From Neoalteromonas flava (GTDB lineage Bacteria; Pseudomonadota; Gammaproteobacteria; Enterobacterales; Alteromonadaceae), in NCBI RefSeq assembly GCF_002807685.1, contig NZ_PEAX01000007.1, positions 1 through 64,000 of the forward strand: 64,000 bases of DNA. Direction: 5' to 3'. The translations under genes were made by a program, and so were the position numbers. The stretch's first letter is position 1. Each line of letters begins with the position of its first letter. A model generated the notes under the pieces. The model worked only from the letters and a program-made list of their open reading frames with translations. It ran no database searches and was not told where the DNA came from. This document shows, in pieces, positions 47,595 to 55,547 of the stretch.

Positions 47595-50500
47595 AATGGT
47601 TCGGATTGTTGTGCACCTGCTTATTGGTTGGCTGTAGCAGCTACCAAGCAAATGTTGTGTATGCACCGGCAAATAAAGTCGTAAGAGACAACCAAACCCG
47701 GGCTAATGCATTGGCTAATTTGACGCTATCACCTGTGACTGCAAGTGCGAGTAAATTAGACAATGTGCCACTTATCGAACTGCGCGAGCAATATCAGGCG
47801 TTAGTTCCACTGGTGGATGAACTTACCCGCAAACCATTAACTGAACTAGGGTGGCATGGTGTATTGGGACAAGATATTCGCAATCGTTTGGCCGATATTG
47901 AGATGTTATTGGCTGAAGATGCACAAGCGCAGGGCATTGAGAATGTGAGTGGCAATTATTACGCAGTCGCGATTGCAGCCTATGAAGCTTTGTTGGCGAA
48001 TGAACGCGCCCAGACCGAGCCACTCACCCCGCTAGCGAAGGAGAATATCCTCTATCAGTTAGCGCGCGCTTATAGTTTGCAAGGTGATGATCAACGCGCA
48101 GTGAGTTATGCACAGCAATTGCTCAAGCGTTATCCGTATAGCCTGTATGCGAGCGAGTTGTACTTTCGGATTGGGGAGTATCATTACAATAACAACAATT
48201 ACCGCGCCGCAATCGAGGCCTATGAAGAGGTTCTCAAGGGCCGTTACAACTCGATTATGGCGAAGCAGCAAGACCCTTTTTACGCCATGTCGGCATACAT
48301 GAACGGTTGGAGCCACTTTAAGCGTGAGTCCTATGCAAAGGCCATAGACGCGTTTATGTTAATGCTAGACGTTAGCCTTGCTGCTGAATCGTATGCGCAA
48401 GCGCACAAGCCCCTTGATGACTTGAATCTCAGTGAATTACGTTTGGTGGAAGATGCGCTAAGTATGACCGGTCTGATGTTTCTTTCTGAAGGTGGGGTCA
48501 TGGCAATTAACGGCTATTTTGCTTTGTTCGGGGAAAAGCCCTATACCTACTTGGTCTACGATAGTCTTGCCCAGCAATTACTCGATGATAGTCGATACCG
48601 TGAAAGCGCAGCGATGTATCTGGCGTTTGCTGAACAATACCCAATGCACACCGAGGCTATTCCCGCGTTTGTTAAGCATATAGATGTGTTTATCATTGGG
48701 GAATTTCCTACTGACGTATTACCGGCCAAGCAACGCTTTGTCGAAGCGTATGGTATGAATGGGCCTTATTGGCAAGGATTCACTGCTGCACAGGCAGAGC
48801 AGGCAATGCCTTATCTAGACGAATATATCGCTACTCTCGCACAACATGAGCATGCATTAGCGCAGCAAACCGAGGCGTCGATTCAGGACTTACCTGCCTC
48901 GGCTGGGAACAGCCGGCAGTTATTGGCACAGATGCGTGACTATGCCTATCAACAGGCGCAGCGGTGGTACAAAGAATATATTCAAACCTTCTCGCCGAGT
49001 GGCAAAGCTGCCGATATACAGTTTTATCTCGCCGAAAGCTATTATCAAGCAGGTGACTTAAGCGCAGCGATTACTGAATATGAGCAGTTCGCTTATACTT
49101 ACGTTGAACATGAACAAGCGGTAAATGCGGCATATTCGGCATTAACCGCACGGGATAAGTTGGCGGTCTCGGCCGACAATTTGCCTGCACAAACACTAGC
49201 AGATTATCAAGCTAGTCAAGTGAAATTCCTGCAAACCTTTCCACAAGACGAGCGCGCCAATAGTGTAGCCGTAACGCTCATGCAATCCTTGTATGATGCA
49301 GAAGTTTATCCAGCAGCAGTCGAGTGGTCACAGTGGTTACTCGCTCGACCGATTAGTGCGGAAACACGAGAAGTAGCCCAGTTAGTGTTAGCGCAGAGTC
49401 AATTTGAAATCCAAGACTTTGCTGGTGCTGAACAAAGTTATCAGCAATTGTTGGCGATACTACCTGCGAACTCACCCATCAGAGCTGATATGACTGATAA
49501 GTTGGCGGCCACTTACTTTCAGCAAGCTCGACAAATATTAGCGCAGTCACCGGATCATGATCCGAAAGGCGCGGTGACGCCGCAGCGCGCAAATGCACTG
49601 CGAGCAGCGATCGAAAGACTGCTGTTAGTGGTCGCACAAACATCAAATTCGGCGATTGCAATTAACGCCGAATACGATGTTATCAGCTATTTGATGCGCT
49701 TAACTGACTGGCCCGCAGCAATCACTCAGATGCTGGCATTTGAGCAGAAGTATCCGCAGCACGATTTTACTAAAGATATTCCAGAGCGCTTAATCGTTGC
49801 TTACGAAAACACCGGGCAATGGTTGCTGGCAGCACAACGACTAGAGGCAATATGGCAGGCGCAACCGGACACTGATAAAGGTCGAGAGGCATTATATTTA
49901 GCTGCTGAATATGCCGATAGGGCTGATGATATCAGCGTCGCATTACCTTTATTTAGAACTTATGCCCACACCTACCCACTGCCATTAGCAGCGGCCAATG
50001 AGGCCCGGTATACCTTAAGTAACTACTATTTAGACTCAGATGAGCCGAGTAAACGTCGCTTTTGGTTAAACAAATTGGTCCAAGCGCATGCGGAAGCTGG
50101 CACTAATGGCACCGACCGTTCGCGCTACTTAGCGGCTATGGCGCAAACGGTATTTGCTGAGGACCAATTTTTTGCTTTCCAAAAAATTAAGCTGACGTTA
50201 CCGCTGGATAAAAGCATTCAGCAGAAACGCAGTGCTATGCAGGCAGTGATTGATAGTTATCAGCAAGTTTTGCAGTACCGAATTGCCGAATTTAGTACTC
50301 AGGCTGGCTATCGTCTAGCTGCTGCGAATGAGGCGTTAGCACAGGCATTATACGCGTCTGAACGTCCACCAGAACTCGATGCACTGGCATTGGAACAATA
50401 CGAATTCTTACTCGAAGAGCAGGCGTTTCCGTTCGAAGAACAAGCCATTGCGATTCACGAGCAAAATACCCAGCGTAGCTGGCAGGGTAATTACGACGAT

Positions 50501-50596
50501 TGGGTGAGCAAAAGTTATGCAGCTTTAGCCCGCTTGTTACCCGCACGCTTTGATAAGCCAGAACAATTTAGACAGGTGAATTATGCGGAATTTTAA
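47591..50596 (+). CDS. Large TPR lipoprotein
   Basis: The 1001-residue product has a lipobox (LLVGC-SSY, Cys 15) and many TPR-like repeats over nearly its whole length (for example KENILYQLARAYSLQGDDQR, ASELYFRIGEYHYNNNNYRA, DIQFYLAESYYQAGDLSAA). Layout recalls the TPR scaffold proteins of Myxococcus Agl/Glt complexes and of other ExbB-driven systems, but homology is not shown here. It is probably held at the inner leaflet of the outer membrane. Overlaps flank it on both sides. Confidence 0.82.
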   Translation: MKWFGLLCTCLLVGCSSYQANVVYAPANKVVRDNQTRANALANLTLSPVTASASKLDNVPLIELREQYQALVPLVDELTRKPLTELGWHGVLGQDIRNRLADIEMLLAEDAQAQGIENVSGNYYAVAIAAYEALLANERAQTEPLTPLAKENILYQLARAYSLQGDDQRAVSYAQQLLKRYPYSLYASELYFRIGEYHYNNNNYRAAIEAYEEVLKGRYNSIMAKQQDPFYAMSAYMNGWSHFKRESYAKAIDAFMLMLDVSLAAESYAQAHKPLDDLNLSELRLVEDALSMTGLMFLSEGGVMAINGYFALFGEKPYTYLVYDSLAQQLLDDSRYRESAAMYLAFAEQYPMHTEAIPAFVKHIDVFIIGEFPTDVLPAKQRFVEAYGMNGPYWQGFTAAQAEQAMPYLDEYIATLAQHEHALAQQTEASIQDLPASAGNSRQLLAQMRDYAYQQAQRWYKEYIQTFSPSGKAADIQFYLAESYYQAGDLSAAITEYEQFAYTYVEHEQAVNAAYSALTARDKLAVSADNLPAQTLADYQASQVKFLQTFPQDERANSVAVTLMQSLYDAEVYPAAVEWSQWLLARPISAETREVAQLVLAQSQFEIQDFAGAEQSYQQLLAILPANSPIRADMTDKLAATYFQQARQILAQSPDHDPKGAVTPQRANALRAAIERLLLVVAQTSNSAIAINAEYDVISYLMRLTDWPAAITQMLAFEQKYPQHDFTKDIPERLIVAYENTGQWLLAAQRLEAIWQAQPDTDKGREALYLAAEYADRADDISVALPLFRTYAHTYPLPLAAANEARYTLSNYYLDSDEPSKRRFWLNKLVQAHAEAGTNGTDRSRYLAAMAQTVFAEDQFFAFQKIKLTLPLDKSIQQKRSAMQAVIDSYQQVLQYRIAEFSTQAGYRLAAANEALAQALYASERPPELDALALEQYEFLLEEQAFPFEEQAIAIHEQNTQRSWQGNYDDWVSKSYAALARLLPARFDKPEQFRQVNYAEF

Positions 50597-51257
50597 ATCA
50601 ATTGCGCTGTTACTTATGGTCTTACTTGGCAGTGCGGGGTGCGCCACGGTGCAGCAATGGATCCCGCAAGATAATACTCAGCACGTTGATGAGGCAGCGG
50701 TTGAGGAAACCACCGATGAAGTCGTTGCAATCGATTTGTTTAAACAAAGTGCAAAGCCTCTTAGTGCCGAGCACAAGCAGCAACTCGCGGCGCTGCAGCG
50801 GGCATTGGAAAAGGGGGATAGGCAGGCCTTTCCAAGCGTGATTGAGGCATTATTGCGCTTGACCGGGCGCGCTCAAACACCATCGTTGATCCATTCAGCA
50901 CTCGGGGACGCATATGCAGAAGTCAACGACACCGAACAAGCTGTTTTACATTGGCAGCACGCACTAGAGATTAACCCGTTTAATTATTTTTCCCATTTGC
51001 GTCTGGCTTCACATTATAAAGGCGCTGGTGAATTTGCTCAGGCTGAGGCCCACTATGATGAGGCTATAAACGCATGGCAAGATTTGCCTGAGGGTTATCG
51101 GAATCGAGGGATCTTTTTCGACTTGTATCAAGGCAAGAAGGCCTCGGCACTGCGTGATTATGGCCGCTATCGCGAGCTATTGGTAGCACAAGGAGAGTCG
51201 ACACAAATTGTCGATCGTTGGATAAAGGAGATGCAAAATGCTATGGATGAAAATTAG
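50583..51257 (+). CDS. TPR lipoprotein
   Basis: The 224-residue product has a lipobox (LGSAGC-ATV), an acidic linker and about three TPR units (SALGDAYAEVNDTEQAVLHW, HLRLASHYKGAGEFAQAEAH). The tail (YRNRGIFFDLYQGKKASALRD) also fits TPR packing. It is the third TPR protein in a row and starts 14 bases inside the previous gene, so all three are translated as one unit. Confidence 0.82.
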   Translation: MRNFKSIALLLMVLLGSAGCATVQQWIPQDNTQHVDEAAVEETTDEVVAIDLFKQSAKPLSAEHKQQLAALQRALEKGDRQAFPSVIEALLRLTGRAQTPSLIHSALGDAYAEVNDTEQAVLHWQHALEINPFNYFSHLRLASHYKGAGEFAQAEAHYDEAINAWQDLPEGYRNRGIFFDLYQGKKASALRDYGRYRELLVAQGESTQIVDRWIKEMQNAMDEN

Positions 51258-51603
51258 TCAACCGCGTCGTCCGTTTCGCCGCCCGCGTAAATGGATAGCA
51301 GCCTATTTGGTAATATCTGCGTCACATATAGCAATATCAGATGTGCATGCGCAAAGCGCGCCAGAAGAGGGAAAGCGCATAATTACCCTAGAGTCTACGA
51401 TCCGCGGCGACCAACAACAGCCCCGCGTGTTATCAATAGTGCCGTGGGACTCGCCACCGCAAAAACGCGTGACGCGGGTGGCCCTAACGGGGCAACTGCA
51501 AGGCGAAATGGCGCCATTGGAAAGAAACGCATTTTTGCAACGCATAGAATTGCATCGACGATTAACGGGTGGTGATAACCCCGCGTCAGCAAATGATAAC
51601 TGA
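51238..51603 (+). CDS. Small exported protein of unknown function
   Basis: The 121-residue product has a very basic N-terminus (MLWMKISQPRRPFRRPRKW), a hydrophobic signal segment ending DVHA and a polar mature part of about 80 residues (GKRIITLESTIRGDQQQPRV, VALTGQLQGEMAPLERNAFL). No family recognised. AAGGAG seven bases before the ATG supports the start, which lies within the end of the TPR lipoprotein gene. It is the last gene before a 104-base gap and the motor genes. Confidence 0.68.
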   Translation: MLWMKISQPRRPFRRPRKWIAAYLVISASHIAISDVHAQSAPEEGKRIITLESTIRGDQQQPRVLSIVPWDSPPQKRVTRVALTGQLQGEMAPLERNAFLQRIELHRRLTGGDNPASANDN

Positions 51604-51645
51604 GGATAAGCTGGAATACGCTTAGCCATTATGATTTTAGGTACA

Positions 51646-51664
51646 CTCGACGTTTAACATCGAG
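51646..51664. promoter_or_regulatory. Near-perfect 19-bp palindrome before the ExbB gene
   Basis: CTCGAcGTTtAACaTCGAG pairs at eight of nine positions. It lies 43 bases before the ExbB start in the only sizeable gap of the plus-strand operon. It could be an operator, an mRNA hairpin or a weak terminator; no T-run follows. Confidence 0.45.
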
Positions 51665-51707
51665 ATTTTGACTGGCTTAGTCAGTTTTGCATAACGGGAG
51701 ATCCCCT

Positions 51708-52379
51708 ATGGATATGATGCAGGTTGTGGTTCGCTTTTTTCAGGAAGGTGGCCCCTTTATGTTTCCGATAGCGATTGTGCTAGCGCTAGGTCTGGCAGTT
51801 GCCATTGAGCGTTATATCTATCTCAGTATGGCGCGTCGTACCAACAAAACCGCATTCGCGCAAATTGAGCCATTGTTGGTCGCCAACCGGCTTGAGCAAA
51901 TTCTTTCGATAGGTAAAAACAGTAGCGCACCGATTGCTCGCGTAATCGCAGCGGGTATCGCGCGTTTGAGTATCAGTCCGCGTCGGGAAGACATTGAATA
52001 CGCAATGGAAGAGGGATTAATGGAATCAATTCCACGGCTTGAAAAGCGCACCGGTTATTTGGGTACGCTGGCAAATATTTCTACTTTGCTGGGTTTGTTG
52101 GGTACCATCATTGGTCTGATTGCCGCGTTTTCTGCAGTAGCGAATGCTGATCCGGCAGAAAAAGCCAGCTTACTCTCACAAAGTATTTCAGTTGCCATGA
52201 ATACCACGGCATTTGGCTTGATCGCTGCGATTCCACTGTTGGCATTTCATTCATTGCTACAAACCAAAACCACTGAAATTATTGATAGCATGGAAATGGC
52301 CGGGGTGAAGTGTTTAAACACCTTAATCGCGAGTCATAACATCAAGCCGCAAACCCGCGCCTCAGATAGCCAAGAGTAA
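51708..52379 (+). CDS. MotA/TolQ/ExbB proton channel family protein
   Basis: The 223-residue inner-membrane protein has three membrane helices (about 13-33, 115-140, 155-180) and the family block RTGYLGTLANISTLLGLLGTII followed by ISVAMNTTAFGLIAAIPLLA. With ExbD it forms a pentameric channel that turns proton flow into motion of a TonB-like arm. ATG 51708 has GGGAG eight bases upstream. It is followed by two ExbD genes and a TonB-like gene. Confidence 0.92.
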   Translation: MDMMQVVVRFFQEGGPFMFPIAIVLALGLAVAIERYIYLSMARRTNKTAFAQIEPLLVANRLEQILSIGKNSSAPIARVIAAGIARLSISPRREDIEYAMEEGLMESIPRLEKRTGYLGTLANISTLLGLLGTIIGLIAAFSAVANADPAEKASLLSQSISVAMNTTAFGLIAAIPLLAFHSLLQTKTTEIIDSMEMAGVKCLNTLIASHNIKPQTRASDSQE

Positions 52380-52384
52380 CGATT

Positions 52385-52933
52385 ATGTTAGGCCGCAAAG
52401 GGCAACATAAACGACTGCGTCAGGACGCAGAACTGGACATCACATCGTTCATGAATTTGATGATTGTGTTGGTGCCGGTGTTGCTCATGATGATGGTGTT
52501 CTCACGTATTACGGTGGTGGAGCTTGCGTTACCTGGCCTAAGCGATTCGGCGACGCCGCAAGAAATTGAGAATCAGTCTTTGGAAGTATTGGTGACTCAG
52601 CAAGGTATGTCTGTGTACTTTCCGCAAGGTTACTTAGTGCGCGAAATTCCGTTAGTCGCCAATTCAGAAAGCGCTCAGCTGGAACAGGATTATACCCTCC
52701 TGCAAGCGACGCTAAAGCAAGTGAAGCAAGCCCTTTTAGCCAAAGACGTGGATAAAGATGACTTGGTACTGTTGCTTGAGGATGATGTTGCGTATCAGAC
52801 CATTGTTAGTTTAATTGATACCGTGCGCTCATACCCTGATGTGGTCGCTGCTTCAGTGGTTCCAGCTGAGCTATTTCCCAACGTATCGTTTGCTGATGCG
52901 CCACAACGGCTATCTGCAGGGGAGGCTCCATGA
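52385..52933 (+). CDS. ExbD/TolR family biopolymer transport protein (first copy)
   Basis: The 182-residue product has one N-terminal membrane helix containing the essential Asp pattern (ELDITSFMNLMIVLVPVLLM) and a periplasmic domain of about 140 residues. In ExbD the helix Asp carries protons; here the best candidate is the Asp of ELDITS. It overlaps the next ExbD gene by four bases (ATGA). Confidence 0.9.
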   Translation: MLGRKGQHKRLRQDAELDITSFMNLMIVLVPVLLMMMVFSRITVVELALPGLSDSATPQEIENQSLEVLVTQQGMSVYFPQGYLVREIPLVANSESAQLEQDYTLLQATLKQVKQALLAKDVDKDDLVLLLEDDVAYQTIVSLIDTVRSYPDVVAASVVPAELFPNVSFADAPQRLSAGEAP

Positions 52934-53466
52934 AGCAATCGGTAAGAGCGAAACGCATGGCGCGTCATCACAAGCGACTCTCAGCTCAGGGCAAGCTGAG
53001 CTTGGTATCACTGATGGATATTTTTACCATCCTGGTATTCTTTCTCATGCTCAATGCGTCTGATGTACAAGTGCTACAAAATGACCGCTCATTGACATTG
53101 CCCAAATCAACAGCAGACACCGCCGCCCAAGAACAATTACTGCTTACTATCAGCCAGCAGCGGCTAATGTTGGATGGTAGTTTGTTGATGACATTGGAAC
53201 AGGTGGCAAATAGTGTCAGCGACGTACTGCAACCATTGAGTGATGAGTTGGCGTTGCGAACGCGGTTACGCCAGCAAAATACAGTGGCGCAAACGGACGC
53301 TGAAGCCCCGCGTTATGCGATAACGATCATGGGCGATGAAGCAGTCGAATATCGCGTGCTAAAGAAAATCATGCAGACCTGTGCTCAAGCAGGCTACAAC
53401 GATATTTCATTGGCGGTTGAGTACGTAGAAGGAGACTCGGCAATTGGATTGGAGGGGGCGCCATGA
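52930..53466 (+). CDS. ExbD/TolR family biopolymer transport protein (second copy)
   Basis: The 178-residue product has a very basic N-terminus (MKQSVRAKRMARHHKRL) and the helix LVSLMDIFTILVFFLMLNAS, with the conserved Asp in LMDIFTI. Sequence outside the helix differs clearly from the first ExbD, so they are probably distinct subunits of a mixed dimer, as in Myxococcus AglQ/AglS. It overlaps the TonB-like gene by four bases. Confidence 0.9.
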   Translation: MKQSVRAKRMARHHKRLSAQGKLSLVSLMDIFTILVFFLMLNASDVQVLQNDRSLTLPKSTADTAAQEQLLLTISQQRLMLDGSLLMTLEQVANSVSDVLQPLSDELALRTRLRQQNTVAQTDAEAPRYAITIMGDEAVEYRVLKKIMQTCAQAGYNDISLAVEYVEGDSAIGLEGAP

Positions 53467-54455
53467 TCGCGGTCTCACCGTATTATTTTTCCTCTTTGCC
53501 ATGGTCGAGCGGCGAACAAGAAAATCGTCGTTTTTTGAAGATTGTCGCGGGTCTGGTTGCGCTAACTTTGTTGTGTTCGCTAACCATTGGGTTAGTGCAG
53601 TTACCGGAACAAAGCCGTGAAGAAAAAGCCAAGCTGCCCCCTCAATTGGCGAAGTTGATTGTGGCTGAGCCACCCGAGCCGATAGAGTTACCTGAACCGG
53701 AGCCGATTATCCCAGAAACGGTTATTGAACAGCCAGTAGAAGAAATTCCAGAGCCAGAAGAAACACCGCCACCGCCAGAGCCGGTTGAAGAGTTAGTCGA
53801 GGTAGAGCCGGTAGTAGTAGAGCCTAGCCAAGAAGAAAAGCTTCAAGTTGCTAAAGAAACCGCAGCGAAAGCCGGTGTGATGAACTTTACTGATGATTTG
53901 GCGAGTTTGCGTGACTCTCTAAGCTTACAGAATATGGCTGATTCGGACTTAACCGAAGGCGCTGGAGCACAAGCAGATACGAGTCGCAAATTAATAGGGC
54001 AATCCCTAGCGGCAGATAGCGGCAACTTGAATACTGCAAGCCTTTCCAAAACAGCGGGTGCGCGCGGCACCTTGGCCGAACGTAAAACGACTGAGTTTGA
54101 TGCGCCTACTGAAGGATCTGCTGCGTTAGCGACCCAACGGATCAATAAAGCGCCCGATGTGGTCGGTGATCGCAGTGTTGAGTCGATACGCCGCACCCTG
54201 GCGCAGAATGATGGTGGACTTTACTCGCTGTATCGTCGCGCATTACGTTCGGAACCAGAATTACAGGGCAAGCTTACAATTAGACTGACGATCCAGCCTT
54301 CTGGCACGTTATCCAGCGTTGAATTGATAGGAACAGACTTAGCATCAGAGGATTTGATCCAACGCCTCATTGCGCGTATTCGCTTGATCAGTTTCGGAGC
54401 CCAAGATGTAACAACGACGGAAATCGAATATACCTATAATTTTTTACCGTTTTAG
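53463..54455 (+). CDS. TonB-like energy transducer with AgmX/PglI-type C-terminus
   Basis: The 330-residue product has a membrane segment (about 24-46), a Pro/Glu-rich periplasm-spanning stretch (about 60-125), a middle part with small residues and a C-terminal domain (about 235-330; ESIRRTLAQNDGGLYSLYRR, GKLTIRLTIQPSGTLSSVEL). The C-terminus is the AgmX/PglI kind rather than the classical TonB CTD. It should transmit force from the ExbB/ExbD complex to an outer-membrane partner. No TonB-dependent receptor is encoded nearby. Last gene of the operon. Confidence 0.88.
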   Translation: MIAVSPYYFSSLPWSSGEQENRRFLKIVAGLVALTLLCSLTIGLVQLPEQSREEKAKLPPQLAKLIVAEPPEPIELPEPEPIIPETVIEQPVEEIPEPEETPPPPEPVEELVEVEPVVVEPSQEEKLQVAKETAAKAGVMNFTDDLASLRDSLSLQNMADSDLTEGAGAQADTSRKLIGQSLAADSGNLNTASLSKTAGARGTLAERKTTEFDAPTEGSAALATQRINKAPDVVGDRSVESIRRTLAQNDGGLYSLYRRALRSEPELQGKLTIRLTIQPSGTLSSVELIGTDLASEDLIQRLIARIRLISFGAQDVTTTEIEYTYNFLPF

Positions 54456-54472
54456 TTGATTTGCTCCGCGCC

Positions 54473-54493
54473 GGACGGGCACTTTGCCCGTCC
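54473..54493 (+). terminator. Hairpin after the TonB-like gene
   Basis: A perfect 9-bp stem (ggacgggca / tgcccgtcc) with a three-base loop starts 17 bases after the stop. No T-run follows, but the stem is very stable and ends the module before lexA. Confidence 0.6.
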
Positions 54494-54527
54494 GAATTAT
54501 GTAAAACCGCTTGTATACTGTATTTAA

Positions 54528-54543
54528 CTGTATATACTCACAG
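54528..54543 (+). promoter_or_regulatory. SOS box 1 (LexA operator)
   Basis: CTGTATATACTCACAG fits the LexA consensus CTGT-N8-ACAG exactly at the outer bases. It lies 43 bases before the lexA start. Confidence 0.9.
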
Positions 54544-54547
54544 TTAA

Positions 54548-54563
54548 CTGTATAGAAAAACAG
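54548..54563 (+). promoter_or_regulatory. SOS box 2 (LexA operator)
   Basis: CTGTATAGAAAAACAG also fits CTGT-N8-ACAG. It starts 20 bases after the first box, two turns of the helix, as in Escherichia coli lexA. Its end overlaps the AGG of the ribosome site, so LexA binding would block the translation start region of the gene. Confidence 0.88.
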
Positions 54564-54570
54564 GCTGTTT

Positions 54571-55197
54571 ATGCGTCCACTAACTCAACGACAAGAAGAA
54601 GTCCTCACCCTCATCAAATCCACCATGGCTGAGACTGGTATGCCGCCAACACGTGCTGAAATTGCCCGTGAGTTAGGCTTTAAGTCAGCCAATGCCGCTG
54701 AAGAACATCTCAAGGCGTTAGCGCGCAAAGGCGTAATAGAAATCCTGCCTGGGACGTCACGCGGGATAAAACTCAATATCCCATTAGATGACAGCTTTGA
54801 AGAGGATATGGGATTGCCGCTGATTGGTCGCGTCGCTGCGGGTGAGCCGATTTTGGCGCAAGAGCATGTTGAGTCGCATTATAAGGTTGACCCGGGTTTG
54901 TTTCATCCGCAGGCAGACTTTTTGTTGCGTGTTAACGGTATGAGTATGAAGGATATCGGTATCCTCGACGGTGATTTACTGGCAGTGCATCGCACGACAG
55001 ATGTGCATAACGGGCAGGTGGTCGTTGCTCGGGTCGATGAAGATGTAACCGTTAAGCGCTTGGAAAAGCGCGGGCGAGAGGTACTGTTACATGCAGAAAA
55101 CGAGGAGTTTAAACCGATTAAGGTTGACCTAGCATCACAACCGTTCTCAATCGAGGGGATTGCTGTAGGGGTGATCCGTAATACCGATTGGATGTGA
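54571..55197 (+). CDS. lexA: LexA repressor
   Basis: The 208-residue SOS repressor has a winged helix at 1-65 ([31 protein letters not shown]), the self-cleavage site A90-G91 in GRVAAGEP, catalytic S125 in NGMSMKDIG and K162 in [10 protein letters not shown]. RecA filaments trigger cleavage after DNA damage. Two SOS boxes precede it, so it represses itself. An intrinsic terminator follows the gene, so it is a single-gene unit upstream of the cox operon. Confidence 0.98.
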   Translation: MRPLTQRQEEVLTLIKSTMAETGMPPTRAEIARELGFKSANAAEEHLKALARKGVIEILPGTSRGIKLNIPLDDSFEEDMGLPLIGRVAAGEPILAQEHVESHYKVDPGLFHPQADFLLRVNGMSMKDIGILDGDLLAVHRTTDVHNGQVVVARVDEDVTVKRLEKRGREVLLHAENEEFKPIKVDLASQPFSIEGIAVGVIRNTDWM

Positions 55198-55221
55198 ATT
55201 GCCGTCCGCTGGCAAGAATTT

Positions 55222-55248
55222 AAGCGCTGCCTAGTCAGCGCTTTTTTT
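55222..55248 (+). terminator. lexA terminator
   Basis: An 8-bp stem (aagcgctg / cagcgctt) with a six-base loop runs into seven T residues. It begins 24 bases after the lexA stop. Confidence 0.92.
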
Positions 55249-55547
55249 ATGTCTATAACAGCAGATTAGAATGTACCGAGACTTTTAAACTTTTGAATAG
55301 TTATTTCTTTTGACTTTTATAATTGTCTATAATTTTGCGATTTCGTTTAAAAAACAATCGATTGTTCAAAAAAAATTGAGAAAACACTAGACTAAACCTA
55401 CCTATCCGAGTAATTCTTATACACTTCTTAACAAAAGAATAACAAAAGTCTGAAAGACTGTTTACAAGCAGGTGATGGAAGAGACGCCATACACCTCGTT
55501 TTCGCGCTTAAAAATCGAACTATAAAGAACTTCCACGGAGGTGTTGA
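55249..55547 (+). promoter_or_regulatory. Leader and promoter region of the cox operon
   Basis: These 299 bases contain no gene and are strongly A/T-rich in their first half, with two TATAAT-like hexamers (55316-55335) whose -35 partners are poor. A perfect 14-bp palindrome AACAATCGATTGTT lies at 55353-55366. A hairpin AGGTG-ATGG / CCAT-a-CACCT at 55470-55496 sits about 50 bases before the coxB start and may shape the leader RNA. Confidence 0.55.

Noticed and set aside
51668-51695. Promoter-like TTGACT and CATAAC before the ExbB gene
   Set aside because: A start from it would fall almost on the ATG and lose the ribosome site.
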